Shown here: one piece after another, positions 1 to 8,074 of the stretch
Position numbering within the stretch: the first letter of the stretch is position 1
Layout of the letters: the number at the start of each line of letters is the position of its first letter
Source of the DNA: an uncultured Bacteroides sp.
Lineage (GTDB): Bacteria > Bacteroidota > Bacteroidia > Bacteroidales > Bacteroidaceae
DNA length: 46,737 bases
Direction: 5' to 3'
NCBI RefSeq assembly: GCF_905207245.1
Contig: NZ_CAJLKP010000049.1
Coordinates: forward strand, 1 to 46,737
Position numbers and translations under genes: made by a program
The notes under the pieces: model-generated
Database searches by the model: none
The model's input: the letters and a program-made list of their open reading frames with translations, nothing else
What the model was told of the DNA's origin: nothing

Positions 1-2173
1 CCCTTACGGTCGCCTCTGTTGTTTCTGAGCCTGCTTCTACACCCTTTGTTACAGCGTGCGCGGCACTCGCAGCGGTCAGTAGATTTATAATGCTGATAAC
101 AGTTTGTATTCCCTCGTACAGTCCTATAAATCCGTCAACAATACCACACACTATCTGCCATGCACTGCCGTTCCCTTTCAGACTTTCGGTTATACCCTCT
201 ATGCTGCTGCCGATACTCTTAATACCTCCCCAGCCGTCTTTTAGGGCTTTACCCGTACTTGCCGCTGTTTTCTCCGCTTCTTTACCAGCGTTCCTAATAG
301 CGTCTGCCTTATCGTCCCATGCCTTAATCTGCTGGTTAATTAGTGCGGCTTCATCTACGGTAGCGGTCTGTAACTTATCAGTAAGGATTTGGATATTATC
401 GCCTATATCCTTTAGCGTGGCTGCGTCCTCTTTCCATAGTACAGTATTTCCGGTTGTTTTACCTGCGTTCTTAATTGCGTCTGCCTTTTCTTCCCATTTC
501 GCTATTTGCTGATTTATTAATACCGCTTCCTCGGCTGTCGCGTTCTGTAGCTTATCAGTAAGGATTTGGATATTATCGGTAATCCCTTTTAGCGTAGTTG
601 CGTCCTCTTTCCAAAGCGGCGTATTATCTTCTGCGGCTTTACCTGCATTTTCTATCGCATCGGCTTTTTCTTTCCAATCTGCGATTTGCTGATTAATCAG
701 CGCGGCTTCCGTTTTGCTTGCTGTCTGTAACTTGCTGGTAAGTATTTGGATATTATCGGTAATCTCTTTTAGCGTGGCCGCATCCTCTTTCCATGCAGGG
801 GCGTTGCTTGTAGCCTTTGGCGTTCCGGTTCCGGTAGTCGTTGGCTTGTAATCCTTATACTTATTTTTTACTCCTCCCAAATCAATGGTAGGGGCTGCTT
901 TCGGCTTTGATACTTCTACGGCTACCTCTACTTTCTTGCCTCCCAGCCCTAAAATGTTTTTTAGCCATTCCCACGCTTCCTTACATTTTTCTACCAACCA
1001 CTCAAAGGCTTTGGCTAATCCGTTCATTATGGCATTAGCCAACGGCTTTATAGCCTCCCAAACCTTATCTACTATCTTACGGAATCCCTCGCAGTTGTTA
1101 TACGCATATATAATAGCGGCTACCAGTGCGCCGATAGCGGTAATGATTATGCCTATCGGGTTCATGGTAAGCACTAAATTAAGTACCTTTTGTACAGCCG
1201 TCCACGCCACAGTAGCGGCAGATACAATCTTTTGAGCCGCAGCCGTTGCCAGTACTACGCCCTTATTCTTAACCATTGCTACCGTTGAGGCTGCAAATGC
1301 TTTAACGCTCGTGTACAGTGTTGTCGATAATGTCTTTATACCTGCTACCAGTGTGGTAATGCTGGTTAGAGCTGTAGCAGATTGGGCCGTAATGGTTACA
1401 AAAGGTAGTGCTCCGTTTACCATTGCGCCTAATTCTTCTTTCATATCGCCCAACGTATTAACTAACTGTTGCTGCTTCCCGCTTTCGGTCTGTGCTAATT
1501 GGGCGTTCATGTTTCCGACATTGTTAGTAATCACCTGTGCCAACATCGCCGCGCGTTCCTGCTCTGTACCGTACTTTAACACTTTTTCCTCGGCTTCGTC
1601 AAAGGTGATACCTACACGGGTTAAAGCGGACGTTTGCCCCTGCATTACTTTACCCATTAAGTTACCCACCGTTACCGCGTCCTGCGTTGTAGCGTTAAGC
1701 CCCTTTTGCTGTGCTAACAAATTATTCATAGCCGGTAGCAGGGTTTCCAAACTTGCTTTTTCATTCAAGAAAGTAGCCACCTGCTGCGCTCCCGATAATT
1801 GTACCTCATCACCGATAACGCCTAATTCCTGCTGTGCGCTTGCCAGCTCCTTAATACTCTGTATCTCCGCATCAGTTGCCCCCATGCGCTGCCCCATAAC
1901 GGTAGCCAATTGTGTTTCTGCTACCTCTTGTACGGCGTATGCGTCCGCTAAATTCTTCATTCCTGCCTGCAACTGGTTAAAGCTACGCTGCGCTGCGTCC
2001 AATCCGGTAGCCAGTGCAGCAAAATTTATGGCACTGCCTTTCAGTTGCTGCGCTTCCGACACAGTGGACGTTATAACTTTTTTTAGCCCCTCTGCGTCTT
2101 TTGCTAAATCTTTAAAACTCTTAGCGTCGCCGTCTAACTTAAAAGTTATGCTTATTGTACTTTTACCTGCCAT
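1..2173 (-). CDS. Phage tail tape measure protein (C-terminus beyond left edge)
   Basis: An open frame starts with ATG at 2173 (MAGKSTISITFKLDGDAKSF) and stays open to the left edge, so about 724 residues are visible and the C-terminus is missing. The N-terminal half is alanine/glutamine-rich helical sequence of the PhageMin_Tail/TP901 type. A long hydrophobic stretch lies near residues 330-360 (LTMNPIGIIITAIGALVAAI). Residues ~455-630 contain three copies of a ~60-residue repeat beginning WKEDA.TLK.I.DNIQILT. The protein sets tail length and is ejected at infection. It follows the chaperone genes with a 5-base gap, the standard position. Family assignment is firm; exact length is unknown. 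Confidence 0.92.
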   Translation of the reverse strand, partial: MAGKSTISITFKLDGDAKSFKDLAKDAEGLKKVITSTVSEAQQLKGSAINFAALATGLDAAQRSFNQLQAGMKNLADAYAVQEVAETQLATVMGQRMGATDAEIQSIKELASAQQELGVIGDEVQLSGAQQVATFLNEKASLETLLPAMNNLLAQQKGLNATTQDAVTVGNLMGKVMQGQTSALTRVGITFDEAEEKVLKYGTEQERAAMLAQVITNNVGNMNAQLAQTESGKQQQLVNTLGDMKEELGAMVNGALPFVTITAQSATALTSITTLVAGIKTLSTTLYTSVKAFAASTVAMVKNKGVVLATAAAQKIVSAATVAWTAVQKVLNLVLTMNPIGIIITAIGALVAAIIYAYNNCEGFRKIVDKVWEAIKPLANAIMNGLAKAFEWLVEKCKEAWEWLKNILGLGGKKVEVAVEVSKPKAAPTIDLGGVKNKYKDYKPTTTGTGTPKATSNAPAWKEDAATLKEITDNIQILTSKLQTASKTEAALINQQIADWKEKADAIENAGKAAEDNTPLWKEDATTLKGITDNIQILTDKLQNATAEEAVLINQQIAKWEEKADAIKNAGKTTGNTVLWKEDAATLKDIGDNIQILTDKLQTATVDEAALINQQIKAWDDKADAIRNAGKEAEKTAASTGKALKDGWGGIKSIGSSIEGITESLKGNGSAWQIVCGIVDGFIGLYEGIQTVISIINLLTAASAAHAVTKGVEAGSETTEATVR
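287..810 (-). repeat. Three tandem ~60-codon repeats inside the tape measure gene
   Basis: The motif cttatcagtaaggatttgg (plus strand) occurs at 374 and 551, with a diverged copy at 731, giving periods of 177 and 180 bp. In protein each unit reads roughly W(K)EDA.TLK.I.DNIQILT.KLQ.A...EA.LINQQI..W..KADAI.NAGK. The units differ at many codons, so they are not a fresh duplication. Confidence 0.9.
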
Positions 2174-2178
2174 AGTTT

Positions 2179-2538
2179 CTATATTGTTGTATCACCTAAT
2201 TTCTTAACTAATTCTGCCATTCGCTCGCGCTGTTGTTCCGGCGTTAACTCCGTCTTTTTATCGCTGTGCTTCGGATTCTTTTTCTTATCCCACGGAAACG
2301 GCAGTAACTTTTCCGGTGTTATCTTTTTGTTTTTGGCTAAATGCGGCTGGATAACGATAGTAGCCAGTAATCGCATACGCTGCCATTTGTCCTTAAAATC
2401 AGTATCGCGCTGTTCTACATACGCTTTATAGACGGCTGCAAATTCTTCAAAATCCATTTTGCAAAAGTCGTCGTAACTCAGTCGTATGCAGCCCAGCGCG
2501 ATACCCAATAAATCGTAAATGCCCTTAGGTTCTAACTT
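2179..2538 (-). CDS. Tail assembly chaperone, C-terminal (T) part made by -1 frameshift
   Basis: This frame has no good start of its own: the first possible start is a TTG at 2508. However, the frame is open upstream to the A-run at 2545-2537 that ends the preceding gene. A -1 slip at 2538 joins residue 103 of the upstream frame to this one and gives a 222-residue G-T type fusion. The segment is charged and lysine-rich near its end (PWDKKKNPKHSDKK). By analogy with lambda gpG/gpGT it would chaperone tail tube and tape measure during assembly. Position between tail tube and tape measure supports this strongly. Exact slip codon is inferred. Confidence 0.82.
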   Translation of the reverse strand, partial: KLEPKGIYDLLGIALGCIRLSYDDFCKMDFEEFAAVYKAYVEQRDTDFKDKWQRMRLLATIVIQPHLAKNKKITPEKLLPFPWDKKKNPKHSDKKTELTPEQQRERMAELVKKLGDTTI

Positions 2539-2846
2539 TTTTTTTCTACCTCATCGGCATTATCCACATTAGCGGTATTGTTTTGCTGCATCTGTTCAGC
2601 CCACGCGGTCATATCGTCCGGATTAAGCGCATCGGCAAACTCCATTAACGACATACTGAAATCTACTTTGTCGGCAGCTGAGGCAGACGCGACACAGCAA
2701 TACAGATACGTACACAAATCGGTAAAGTTCTTATCGGTAATCTCCGTAATTTCTTTCCCGGTTTCTTTCTTGAAACGTAGCATAGCCCCCATAGTAGGGC
2801 GGCATGGGTACGTTACGCCATTTATATTTACTTCAATCCTTGCCAT
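2532..2846 (-). CDS. Tail assembly chaperone (G-like), zero-frame product
   Basis: A 104-residue protein starting MARIEVNINGVTYPCRPTMG. It sits directly downstream of the tail tube gene and upstream of the tape measure, the invariant place for tail assembly chaperones. It resembles the N-terminal domain of gpG-like chaperones (short beta start, then helical, acidic C-terminus ending NADEVEKKS). The last codons GAA AAA AAA AGT TAG contain the slippery run used to produce the longer fusion. A minority of ribosomes would shift, giving a low ratio of fusion to short form. Assignment rests mainly on position and the frameshift signal. Confidence 0.85.
   Translation of the reverse strand: MARIEVNINGVTYPCRPTMGAMLRFKKETGKEITEITDKNFTDLCTYLYCCVASASAADKVDFSMSLMEFADALNPDDMTAWAEQMQQNNTANVDNADEVEKKS
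2537..2545 (-). promoter_or_regulatory. Slippery A9 run, programmed -1 ribosomal frameshift site
   Basis: Nine A residues on the coding strand, read in zero frame as GAA AAA AAA AGT TAG. The heptamer A AAA AAA ends at 2538. A -1 slip bypasses the TAG at 2534-2532 and enters the downstream frame, which is open across the junction. Such sites between tail chaperone genes are widespread in siphophages and myophages. Confidence 0.82.
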
Positions 2847-2850
2847 GCTA

Positions 2851-3321
2851 TTACCCTGCTACTTCAACATTTTCAGTAATCGCGCTTTCGTCCAACGTTG
2901 TAGGCTCTCCGTCATTCTCTAACGAAATACTATACGTACTATCGTCCTGTGCCGGGTCTGTGCGCTCCAGCGACGCGATAACGCATTTGCCAACCAAATA
3001 CGGCTTTTCGCTATTTTCACGCTCCATGCACTTAATTTCAATACTTTTACCAGCTTTCCAAAGTTTGAAAAGGTCCTTAAATCCGCACTCGGTTTCATCG
3101 TAGAATACCAACCCCTCAGAGCTGATAGAATAGGATAGGCCGATAACTCCTTTTTTCTTCCATAGTCCGCTACTAATACCCGCACTTGCTACCGGTTTTA
3201 CCGCACGCTCTTTCGTTTCACTGTTAAACGTAGTAGTGTGGCTGGTGCAGCTTCCTGCTGCCTTTCCGTCCACATATAGTAACATATCGCTACCGTTACA
3301 ATAACCTGTTTTTTTTGTCAT
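2851..3321 (-). CDS. Major tail protein (tail tube)
   Basis: A 156-residue protein beginning MTKKTGYCNGSDMLLYVDGK. The early 'SDMLLYVDGKAAGSCTSHT' strand-rich start and the later 'SLENDGEPTT' resemble the TP901-1/phi13-type major tail proteins. It would polymerise as hexameric rings around the tape measure to form the tube of a long flexible tail. It lies after the tail terminator gene (4-base gap) and before the chaperone gene. Function is inferred from this fold pattern and gene order. Confidence 0.85.
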   Translation of the reverse strand: MTKKTGYCNGSDMLLYVDGKAAGSCTSHTTTFNSETKERAVKPVASAGISSGLWKKKGVIGLSYSISSEGLVFYDETECGFKDLFKLWKAGKSIEIKCMERENSEKPYLVGKCVIASLERTDPAQDDSTYSISLENDGEPTTLDESAITENVEVAG

Positions 3322-3325
3322 ATCT

Positions 3326-3715
3326 TTAAATCTTAACGTTAAATACTAACTGCTGCACATACGCATCGTCCTGCCATGCTTCCTCGCTGTCTGCCAAATA
3401 GCAACTGCGCATAACTAAACCGTCACTTTCGCCCTGCGCGCCGTCAAGCGCGCCGCGTACTGCTTCAGCCAATTCTACGCCCTCGGTGTAATGTTCCGTA
3501 TAGCAGAGCACTTCGATACCCACCGTATCAGCACCTCGCCCGGCTTTTGTCGGCACTTGCTCCAACTGAGTACGGCGATACACTATGTACGGCAGTTCTG
3601 CGCTATCCTCAACTACCGGGAAAACCTTTTTAGACCTTGCGACTACCTCACTATCTGCCATAAGGATAGCACGGATAATTTCGCCTGCGCTTAAACTCGA
3701 TTTACTTACAGCCAT
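3326..3715 (-). CDS. Tail terminator/completion protein (DUF3168-like)
   Basis: A 129-residue protein. The pattern 'FPVVEDSAELPYIVYRRTQLEQVPTK' followed by 'IEVLCYTEHYTEGVELAEAVRGAL' matches the DUF3168 family (HK97 gp11/lambda gpU-like tail terminators), with the expected length. These proteins cap the tail tube at the head-proximal end. It overlaps the upstream HK97 gp10-like gene by 14 bases and is followed directly by the tail tube gene, as in HK97-type phages. Confidence 0.78.
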   Translation of the reverse strand: MAVSKSSLSAGEIIRAILMADSEVVARSKKVFPVVEDSAELPYIVYRRTQLEQVPTKAGRGADTVGIEVLCYTEHYTEGVELAEAVRGALDGAQGESDGLVMRSCYLADSEEAWQDDAYVQQLVFNVKI

Positions 3716-4244
3716 ATTTTTTTGCTATTTGTTCTACATTCTCCATTACCATATTACGGATATTGGCGGTAACAGTATCACGCACGCCGTTTAGGGTTTG
3801 TTCCATAAAGCCGTAACGCTTCATTCGTCCGGTACGGTGTGAAGACCTCAGACGTGCCGCGCGTTTGCCGCCGCTGCTTTTGGTCTTGCGTTCCTCCGTT
3901 CCTGCCTCAGCCCATATTAGTACGGGCTTTTTTAGCCCCTTCCGGTTAGTGTGAAATCCTGCTTCGCCCTTTCCGCTCTTTCCTGCCTGTTTCGTTCCTA
4001 CTGTAACCCGGAATCCGGCTTTGCGCTTAAACACGATAGCACGCACGCCTTTTTCTAAGTCATTATTCGATTGAATACTACTGCGCAGATTATTTATAAC
4101 TGTTTTGCGTACTTGGTTAGCCTCCTTACGAAAACCTCCCTTAACCGCTTGCAGTCTGCGTTTAGGTTCAAGTTCAGCAAATAACTGCTGCAAATTTTTA
4201 TCGTCGTAGTCAATACTCCGGGCCATACTGGTAACTTTATTCAT
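3702..4244 (-). CDS. HK97 gp10-like head-tail joining/minor tail protein
   Basis: A 180-residue, very basic protein. The start 'SIDYDDKNLQQLFAELEPKRRLQAVKGGFRKEANQVRKTVINNL' fits the HK97 gp10 family, whose members link the neck to the tail. A basic loop (KTKSSGGKRAARLRSSHRTG) is near residues 125-145. Two starts are possible; the upstream ATG at 4244 overlaps the previous stop by 8 bases, while MARSIDYDD at residue 7 is an alternative. It is the third of four short neck genes in the usual order. Confidence 0.78.
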   Translation of the reverse strand: MNKVTSMARSIDYDDKNLQQLFAELEPKRRLQAVKGGFRKEANQVRKTVINNLRSSIQSNNDLEKGVRAIVFKRKAGFRVTVGTKQAGKSGKGEAGFHTNRKGLKKPVLIWAEAGTEERKTKSSGGKRAARLRSSHRTGRMKRYGFMEQTLNGVRDTVTANIRNMVMENVEQIAKKYGCK

Positions 4245-4557
4245 TAACTCGGTCGCATAGTAGGGTTTTATAACCTCTATCCAAATTAGGGATAATGGCT
4301 ACTACCGTATAAAGATAGCCGCCTAACTGTCGTACCCTCCAGTTCTCTACTACCGGGTGTGCATCGCGTATATTAAACTCGGCTGCGTAGTTCGGGAAAT
4401 GTTCGCCTACTTCCTCGCTACGGTTTCCCATAGCCCGGACACGTTCGGCGCGTACCGTCCGCGTTTCGACGTAGGCCACAGCCTCCGCGCCCATTCGGTC
4501 AGTAGTCCGCTTAGGCTCCAGCAATGTGAGTTTATATTTTAATGCCCCTGCTCTCAT
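4237..4557 (-). CDS. Phage head closure (head-tail adaptor) protein
   Basis: A 106-residue protein with the typical start 'MRAGALKYKLTLLEPKRTTDRMGAE' and 'VRAERVRAMGNRSEEVGEHFPNYAAEFNIR' of the SPP1 gp16/HK97 gp7-like head closure family. These proteins sit under the connector and plug the portal channel after packaging. The gene overlaps the preceding connector gene by 4 bases and the following gp10-like gene by 8, so the neck genes are translationally coupled. Confidence 0.85.
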   Translation of the reverse strand: MRAGALKYKLTLLEPKRTTDRMGAEAVAYVETRTVRAERVRAMGNRSEEVGEHFPNYAAEFNIRDAHPVVENWRVRQLGGYLYTVVAIIPNLDRGYKTLLCDRVNE

Positions 4558-4871
4558 TCGGTAGTATCATCTACTAATTTTCGATATGGTTTAATTAGGG
4601 CTTGCAGTGTGTACGGCACTTCTGACATTTGCACGCCGCTAACGGCTTCGCGCTGGTTGTACCAGTGTCCGGCAATCATTAAAACCGCTTGCTGTAGCGT
4701 TGCCGGTAGTTTACCGCCGCCAATCTCAGCCAGTTCGTCACTGGTTCGGTTGGTAGCATTGCTTACATACTGCTGTGCCGCTTCTAACAAATGCTGCAAA
4801 TACTGGTCGTCATCGCTAAAGTCGTCCGCACGGACGTGCTGTTTTAGTAGTGCTATATCCACTGTAGCCAT
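4554..4871 (-). CDS. Head-tail connector protein (HK97 gp6-like)
   Basis: A 105-residue mostly helical protein with 'DIALLKQHVRADDFSDDDQYLQHLLEAAQQYVSNATNR' and 'ALIKPYRKL'. This is the Phage_connect_1/HK97 gp6 pattern: two helices, an aspartate-rich turn, then 'P..LQ.A.L...GHWY..RE'. It forms the ring below the portal. It follows the capsid gene and precedes head closure, matching its role. Confidence 0.87.
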   Translation of the reverse strand: MATVDIALLKQHVRADDFSDDDQYLQHLLEAAQQYVSNATNRTSDELAEIGGGKLPATLQQAVLMIAGHWYNQREAVSGVQMSEVPYTLQALIKPYRKLVDDTTE

Positions 4872-4905
4872 AATTAAACTGCATCATAAAGGTTATAAAT
4901 ACTTA

Positions 4906-6024
4906 TTACGCGCTCGCTACCTTTGCAAGTGCAAAGGCTTCTTTTCGTAAAGTGGTAGTACCATAGTTCACGTTAAGGACGAAATCTACAGCGTCTTTAC
5001 GCGCTTGGCTATACGGGTCTATGATAAACGAAATATCGCCAAACAGTCCCATAGGCTGGTATCTCCAATCACCCAAACCTATATTACCCTCACCGATATA
5101 GTGGGTAGTAAATACGGGAAGTCCGGCGATATGGTCGTTTTCGCAAACCATGATACCGCTACCTTTGTCCTTTGGTGTAGCCTCTGCGATAGCTTTCTGA
5201 GCCTTAGTCATTACCCAGCAAAGATTGTCACCGTCAATGCCTGAGGCCAAAACCTTTGCTTTAAGTGTGTTAAACTCCTTAAAGGTAGGTTCTGCGCTAA
5301 ATGCGGTTTCGCTTCCTACGCACGAAACAAAAGGGCCTACTAAAGTAGTAGCGTTAGTGACTTTAGCCGTGCTGAATACGATTTTGTTAAGCAGCTTTGC
5401 TACAGCCAGCGGCATAAGTTTCTTAACAATCATTTCCAAAACACCCTCTGTTTGGTTCATCGACTGGCGCGTTACCGGAATGGCAATGCCGACACGTTGA
5501 GGCGAAGCGGTAAGTTTTGACATCGTAATCTCTGTATCAGAAAGTGCCACGCCCTCACCTGCTATAGTGGCCTCTACTGTTTCGTAGGTAGGCCAAATGT
5601 AATCACCGGCCAAACCGGTAGGCATAGGCAAACCGACTTTATCCAAAATCAAACCCTCTACAAGCGGGTCTAAAATATCTTGGATTTTAACCGGAATAAT
5701 TCCGCCTGCTGTTACGTCAGACACCATAACCAAATCACGCATAAGCATAATTTGCGTTTGTCTGCCGTTGTTCATGTTTTCGCGGATAATCCGGTTTACG
5801 TCCTCTAACGTGTTCGGGTTCTCACGCAGTTGCTCTACGGCTGCTGCCTGCATTTTCATTTGCAGCAGCTGATTTTCACGCACTAAAGCGTTATACTCGG
5901 CGGTTTCCGCTTCGTTACGCTCGCGCTGCTCTTTCTCACACGCATTAGCAATTTCGCTAATACGCTCGCAGTTGGTCTGATATTTATTTACCAACTCGCG
6001 TACGTTTACTGTGTTCTTGTGCAT
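4906..6024 (-). CDS. Major capsid protein, HK97 fold
   Basis: A 372-residue protein. Residues 1-75 are a charged coiled coil (delta/scaffold domain) that the prohead protease would remove. From ~residue 100 the sequence shows the HK97 N-arm and spine ('MLMRDLVMVSDVTAGGIIPVKIQDILDPLVEG'), then 'VGIAIPVTRQSMNQTEG' of the P-domain, and 'DWRYQPMGLFGDISFIIDPYSQARKDAVDFVLNVNYGT' near the end. Length is typical. It lies immediately downstream of the protease gene. No crosslinking chemistry can be claimed. Confidence 0.92.
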   Translation of the reverse strand: MHKNTVNVRELVNKYQTNCERISEIANACEKEQRERNEAETAEYNALVRENQLLQMKMQAAAVEQLRENPNTLEDVNRIIRENMNNGRQTQIMLMRDLVMVSDVTAGGIIPVKIQDILDPLVEGLILDKVGLPMPTGLAGDYIWPTYETVEATIAGEGVALSDTEITMSKLTASPQRVGIAIPVTRQSMNQTEGVLEMIVKKLMPLAVAKLLNKIVFSTAKVTNATTLVGPFVSCVGSETAFSAEPTFKEFNTLKAKVLASGIDGDNLCWVMTKAQKAIAEATPKDKGSGIMVCENDHIAGLPVFTTHYIGEGNIGLGDWRYQPMGLFGDISFIIDPYSQARKDAVDFVLNVNYGTTTLRKEAFALAKVASA

Positions 6025-6054
6025 AACTCAAAAACTTTTTAATGGTTAAACAAT

Positions 6055-6735
6055 TTATATTAACTGCGAAGCAGCGCGGCGCATTTCACGCACTTGCTCA
6101 CGCATTTTATTTTCATCTTTTATTTTATCCCGCTCCGTCATTCGCAATTCCTCAACCAATTCGCGCGCCTCAGCCTCGCAGGTGGTATCTGGATATGCCG
6201 GGTCAGCAGCCAGCGTAAAATCGTAAATGCCTGTAATCACATTAACGGTGTAGGTAATAATCGTTTTACCGTCCACTCTCTGCACATCGCGCGATACATA
6301 CGCACTATCGTAGTAGTGAGTGCTAAACATAAAACTACAGCCGGTAATATCCCCTCGGCGTACCAATTCTAACGCCTTGTCCCCGTCCACTGTATTAGGC
6401 GCGTCAAACTCAAAATAAACGCCCTTGTCGTCCACTCCGTAAGAAAGCGTACCGGCACCGTTTTTGCTCCTCGCTAATATCAGCTGCCTGTCGTGAAACA
6501 TCGTAAATTTAATATCGCAGCCGTCCAGCAGTTCCTTAGTAACTGCTCCCGGTGCTATCACTTCGCGCGCTTCCTCATCGTCATAGTCATATAACGGGGC
6601 AGACGGCGCATTAAACAGAATAGCATAGCCGGTAATGGTTCTGCTTTCTGCTTCGCCCTCGTTAGCTTCTCGCACTCGTAAATCTGTTACGGTGTGTAGC
6701 AGCCGGGTAATAATCGCATCTTTATTCTTCGCCAT
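6055..6735 (-). CDS. HK97-family prohead protease (peptidase U35)
   Basis: A 226-residue protein with 'ITGYAILFNAPSAPLYDYD' and 'EVIAPGAVTKELL' at the start. A histidine follows in 'IKFTMFHDRQLILARSKNGAGTLSYGVDDKG', and a serine in 'RRGDITGCSFMFST', the His and Ser of the U35 serine protease. It would cleave the capsid delta domain during maturation. The C-terminal ~40 residues are charged and arginine-rich (possible self-processing or scaffold contact). Its start overlaps the portal stop by 14 bases. Confidence 0.92.
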   Translation of the reverse strand: MAKNKDAIITRLLHTVTDLRVREANEGEAESRTITGYAILFNAPSAPLYDYDDEEAREVIAPGAVTKELLDGCDIKFTMFHDRQLILARSKNGAGTLSYGVDDKGVYFEFDAPNTVDGDKALELVRRGDITGCSFMFSTHYYDSAYVSRDVQRVDGKTIITYTVNVITGIYDFTLAADPAYPDTTCEAEARELVEELRMTERDKIKDENKMREQVREMRRAASQLI

Positions 6736-7990
6736 TTTCGTTAGGTTCTTTAACCGGTTCTTCCGGTTTGGTTTCTACTGGTTCGGTTGGTTTCCCAGCC
6801 TCTTTAATTCCTTTGAGGTTTGCAGACACCAATACGTTATCGCCCCCCTCTACAGCCGGTTTGTTTTCCTCTCTGCGCCATTCGTTCACGGTGTAGATAC
6901 CGGCGGCTATCGTTTGCGATTGGTACTTAATACGACTATCCAAATCGCAGGCATAAAGTTCTCGTCGGTCGAACTTAAATTTGCGTTTACAGCACAGTGT
7001 CGGGGCTACTAATTTTCGGTGCAACTCCGTTTCAATCTTCCGCAAAATAGGATTAAGCGTATTACTCAAAAAAGCTACGTTAGCCATTTCTGCGGACTTG
7101 TAATTATTACTGGTATCATCAAATACAAAAGATGGGTGTACACCGAAAAATCGGCAAATTTCACGTACCGAAAATTTCCGGGTTTCCAAAAATTGCATAT
7201 CGGTGCTGCTTAACGAAATCGGACTAAATTGTACTTGCCCCGGCAGCGAAACAATGCGTTCACCACTCCTAAATCTTTCGTCCAAATTGTTAGCTGCTTC
7301 CTCCAGTTGTTTATCTTGATACTCGCCAAATCCTCGCACGCTGGTATCATTGCTAACCAAACCGCGCACATTTCCGCCGTTCGCAAATCGGTTAAGCGTT
7401 TCCGCATCACCTGTGCCTGTAATATCCAACGTAGTACGCGCAAATCCGATAGTTGATAAACCGGTTTTACCGTCACGGGTGTAATTCTTGATATGTATTA
7501 TATCAGCCTCTCTATACACACCGCTAACACCGGCGTACACGTCGTTAATCGTGTAGGTGTCGTTTACTACGTCGTGCATTACAGTTGTAGGGTCTATCAA
7601 TGCCAAACGCTCTACATCCATAATATTAAAATCATATACTGGAACGATATAGGCATTTCCATTAAATAACAGATACTGTACAACCTGCCTCCAAAAATCC
7701 ACAGCCGACATATAGCTGCACGGCTGCACATTCAAAAGATAATGCAGGCGGCTACTTTTGTCCTCTACAAAAATATCGCCTTTCATTCGCATATACTGTA
7801 TAGGTAAATTAGCCACGCTGTCAGCTAACAAATTAACGCATCTGTACACGGTAGCAACATTCAACGCCCTAACGTTAGGCAGCAACGGCACGCCACCAGT
7901 GCGCGGCGTTGTCGCAGTGGTATTAGCCACATCGCCCCCGGCTGTTGTACTGCGTCTAAGTAAATTTCGTATGCTATCTATAAATTTCAT
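6722..7990 (-). CDS. Portal protein (HK97 family)
   Basis: From the ATG at 7990 (MKFIDSIRNLLRRS) the product is 422 residues. An earlier in-frame ATG at 8029 would add 13 residues, but the motif pattern starts at MKF. Family signatures include 'NVATVYRCVNLLADSVANLPIQYMR', 'RLHYLLNVQPCSYMSAVDFWRQVVQYLLFNGNAYI', 'RDGKTGLS' and 'FSVREICRFFGVHPSFVFDDTSNNYKSAEMANVAFLSNTLNPIL'. It forms the dodecameric DNA channel at one capsid vertex and docks the terminase. The C-terminal 40 residues are proline/glutamate-rich. Confidence 0.94.
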   Translation of the reverse strand: MKFIDSIRNLLRRSTTAGGDVANTTATTPRTGGVPLLPNVRALNVATVYRCVNLLADSVANLPIQYMRMKGDIFVEDKSSRLHYLLNVQPCSYMSAVDFWRQVVQYLLFNGNAYIVPVYDFNIMDVERLALIDPTTVMHDVVNDTYTINDVYAGVSGVYREADIIHIKNYTRDGKTGLSTIGFARTTLDITGTGDAETLNRFANGGNVRGLVSNDTSVRGFGEYQDKQLEEAANNLDERFRSGERIVSLPGQVQFSPISLSSTDMQFLETRKFSVREICRFFGVHPSFVFDDTSNNYKSAEMANVAFLSNTLNPILRKIETELHRKLVAPTLCCKRKFKFDRRELYACDLDSRIKYQSQTIAAGIYTVNEWRREENKPAVEGGDNVLVSANLKGIKEAGKPTEPVETKPEEPVKEPNENGEE

Positions 7991-8074
7991 TCGCAAAAAA
8001 AAATATGTTGCTTCTACTATTACCTGCAAAATCGCGCAACTGGTACCAGATTTTATCCAAATTCAATAAATATA

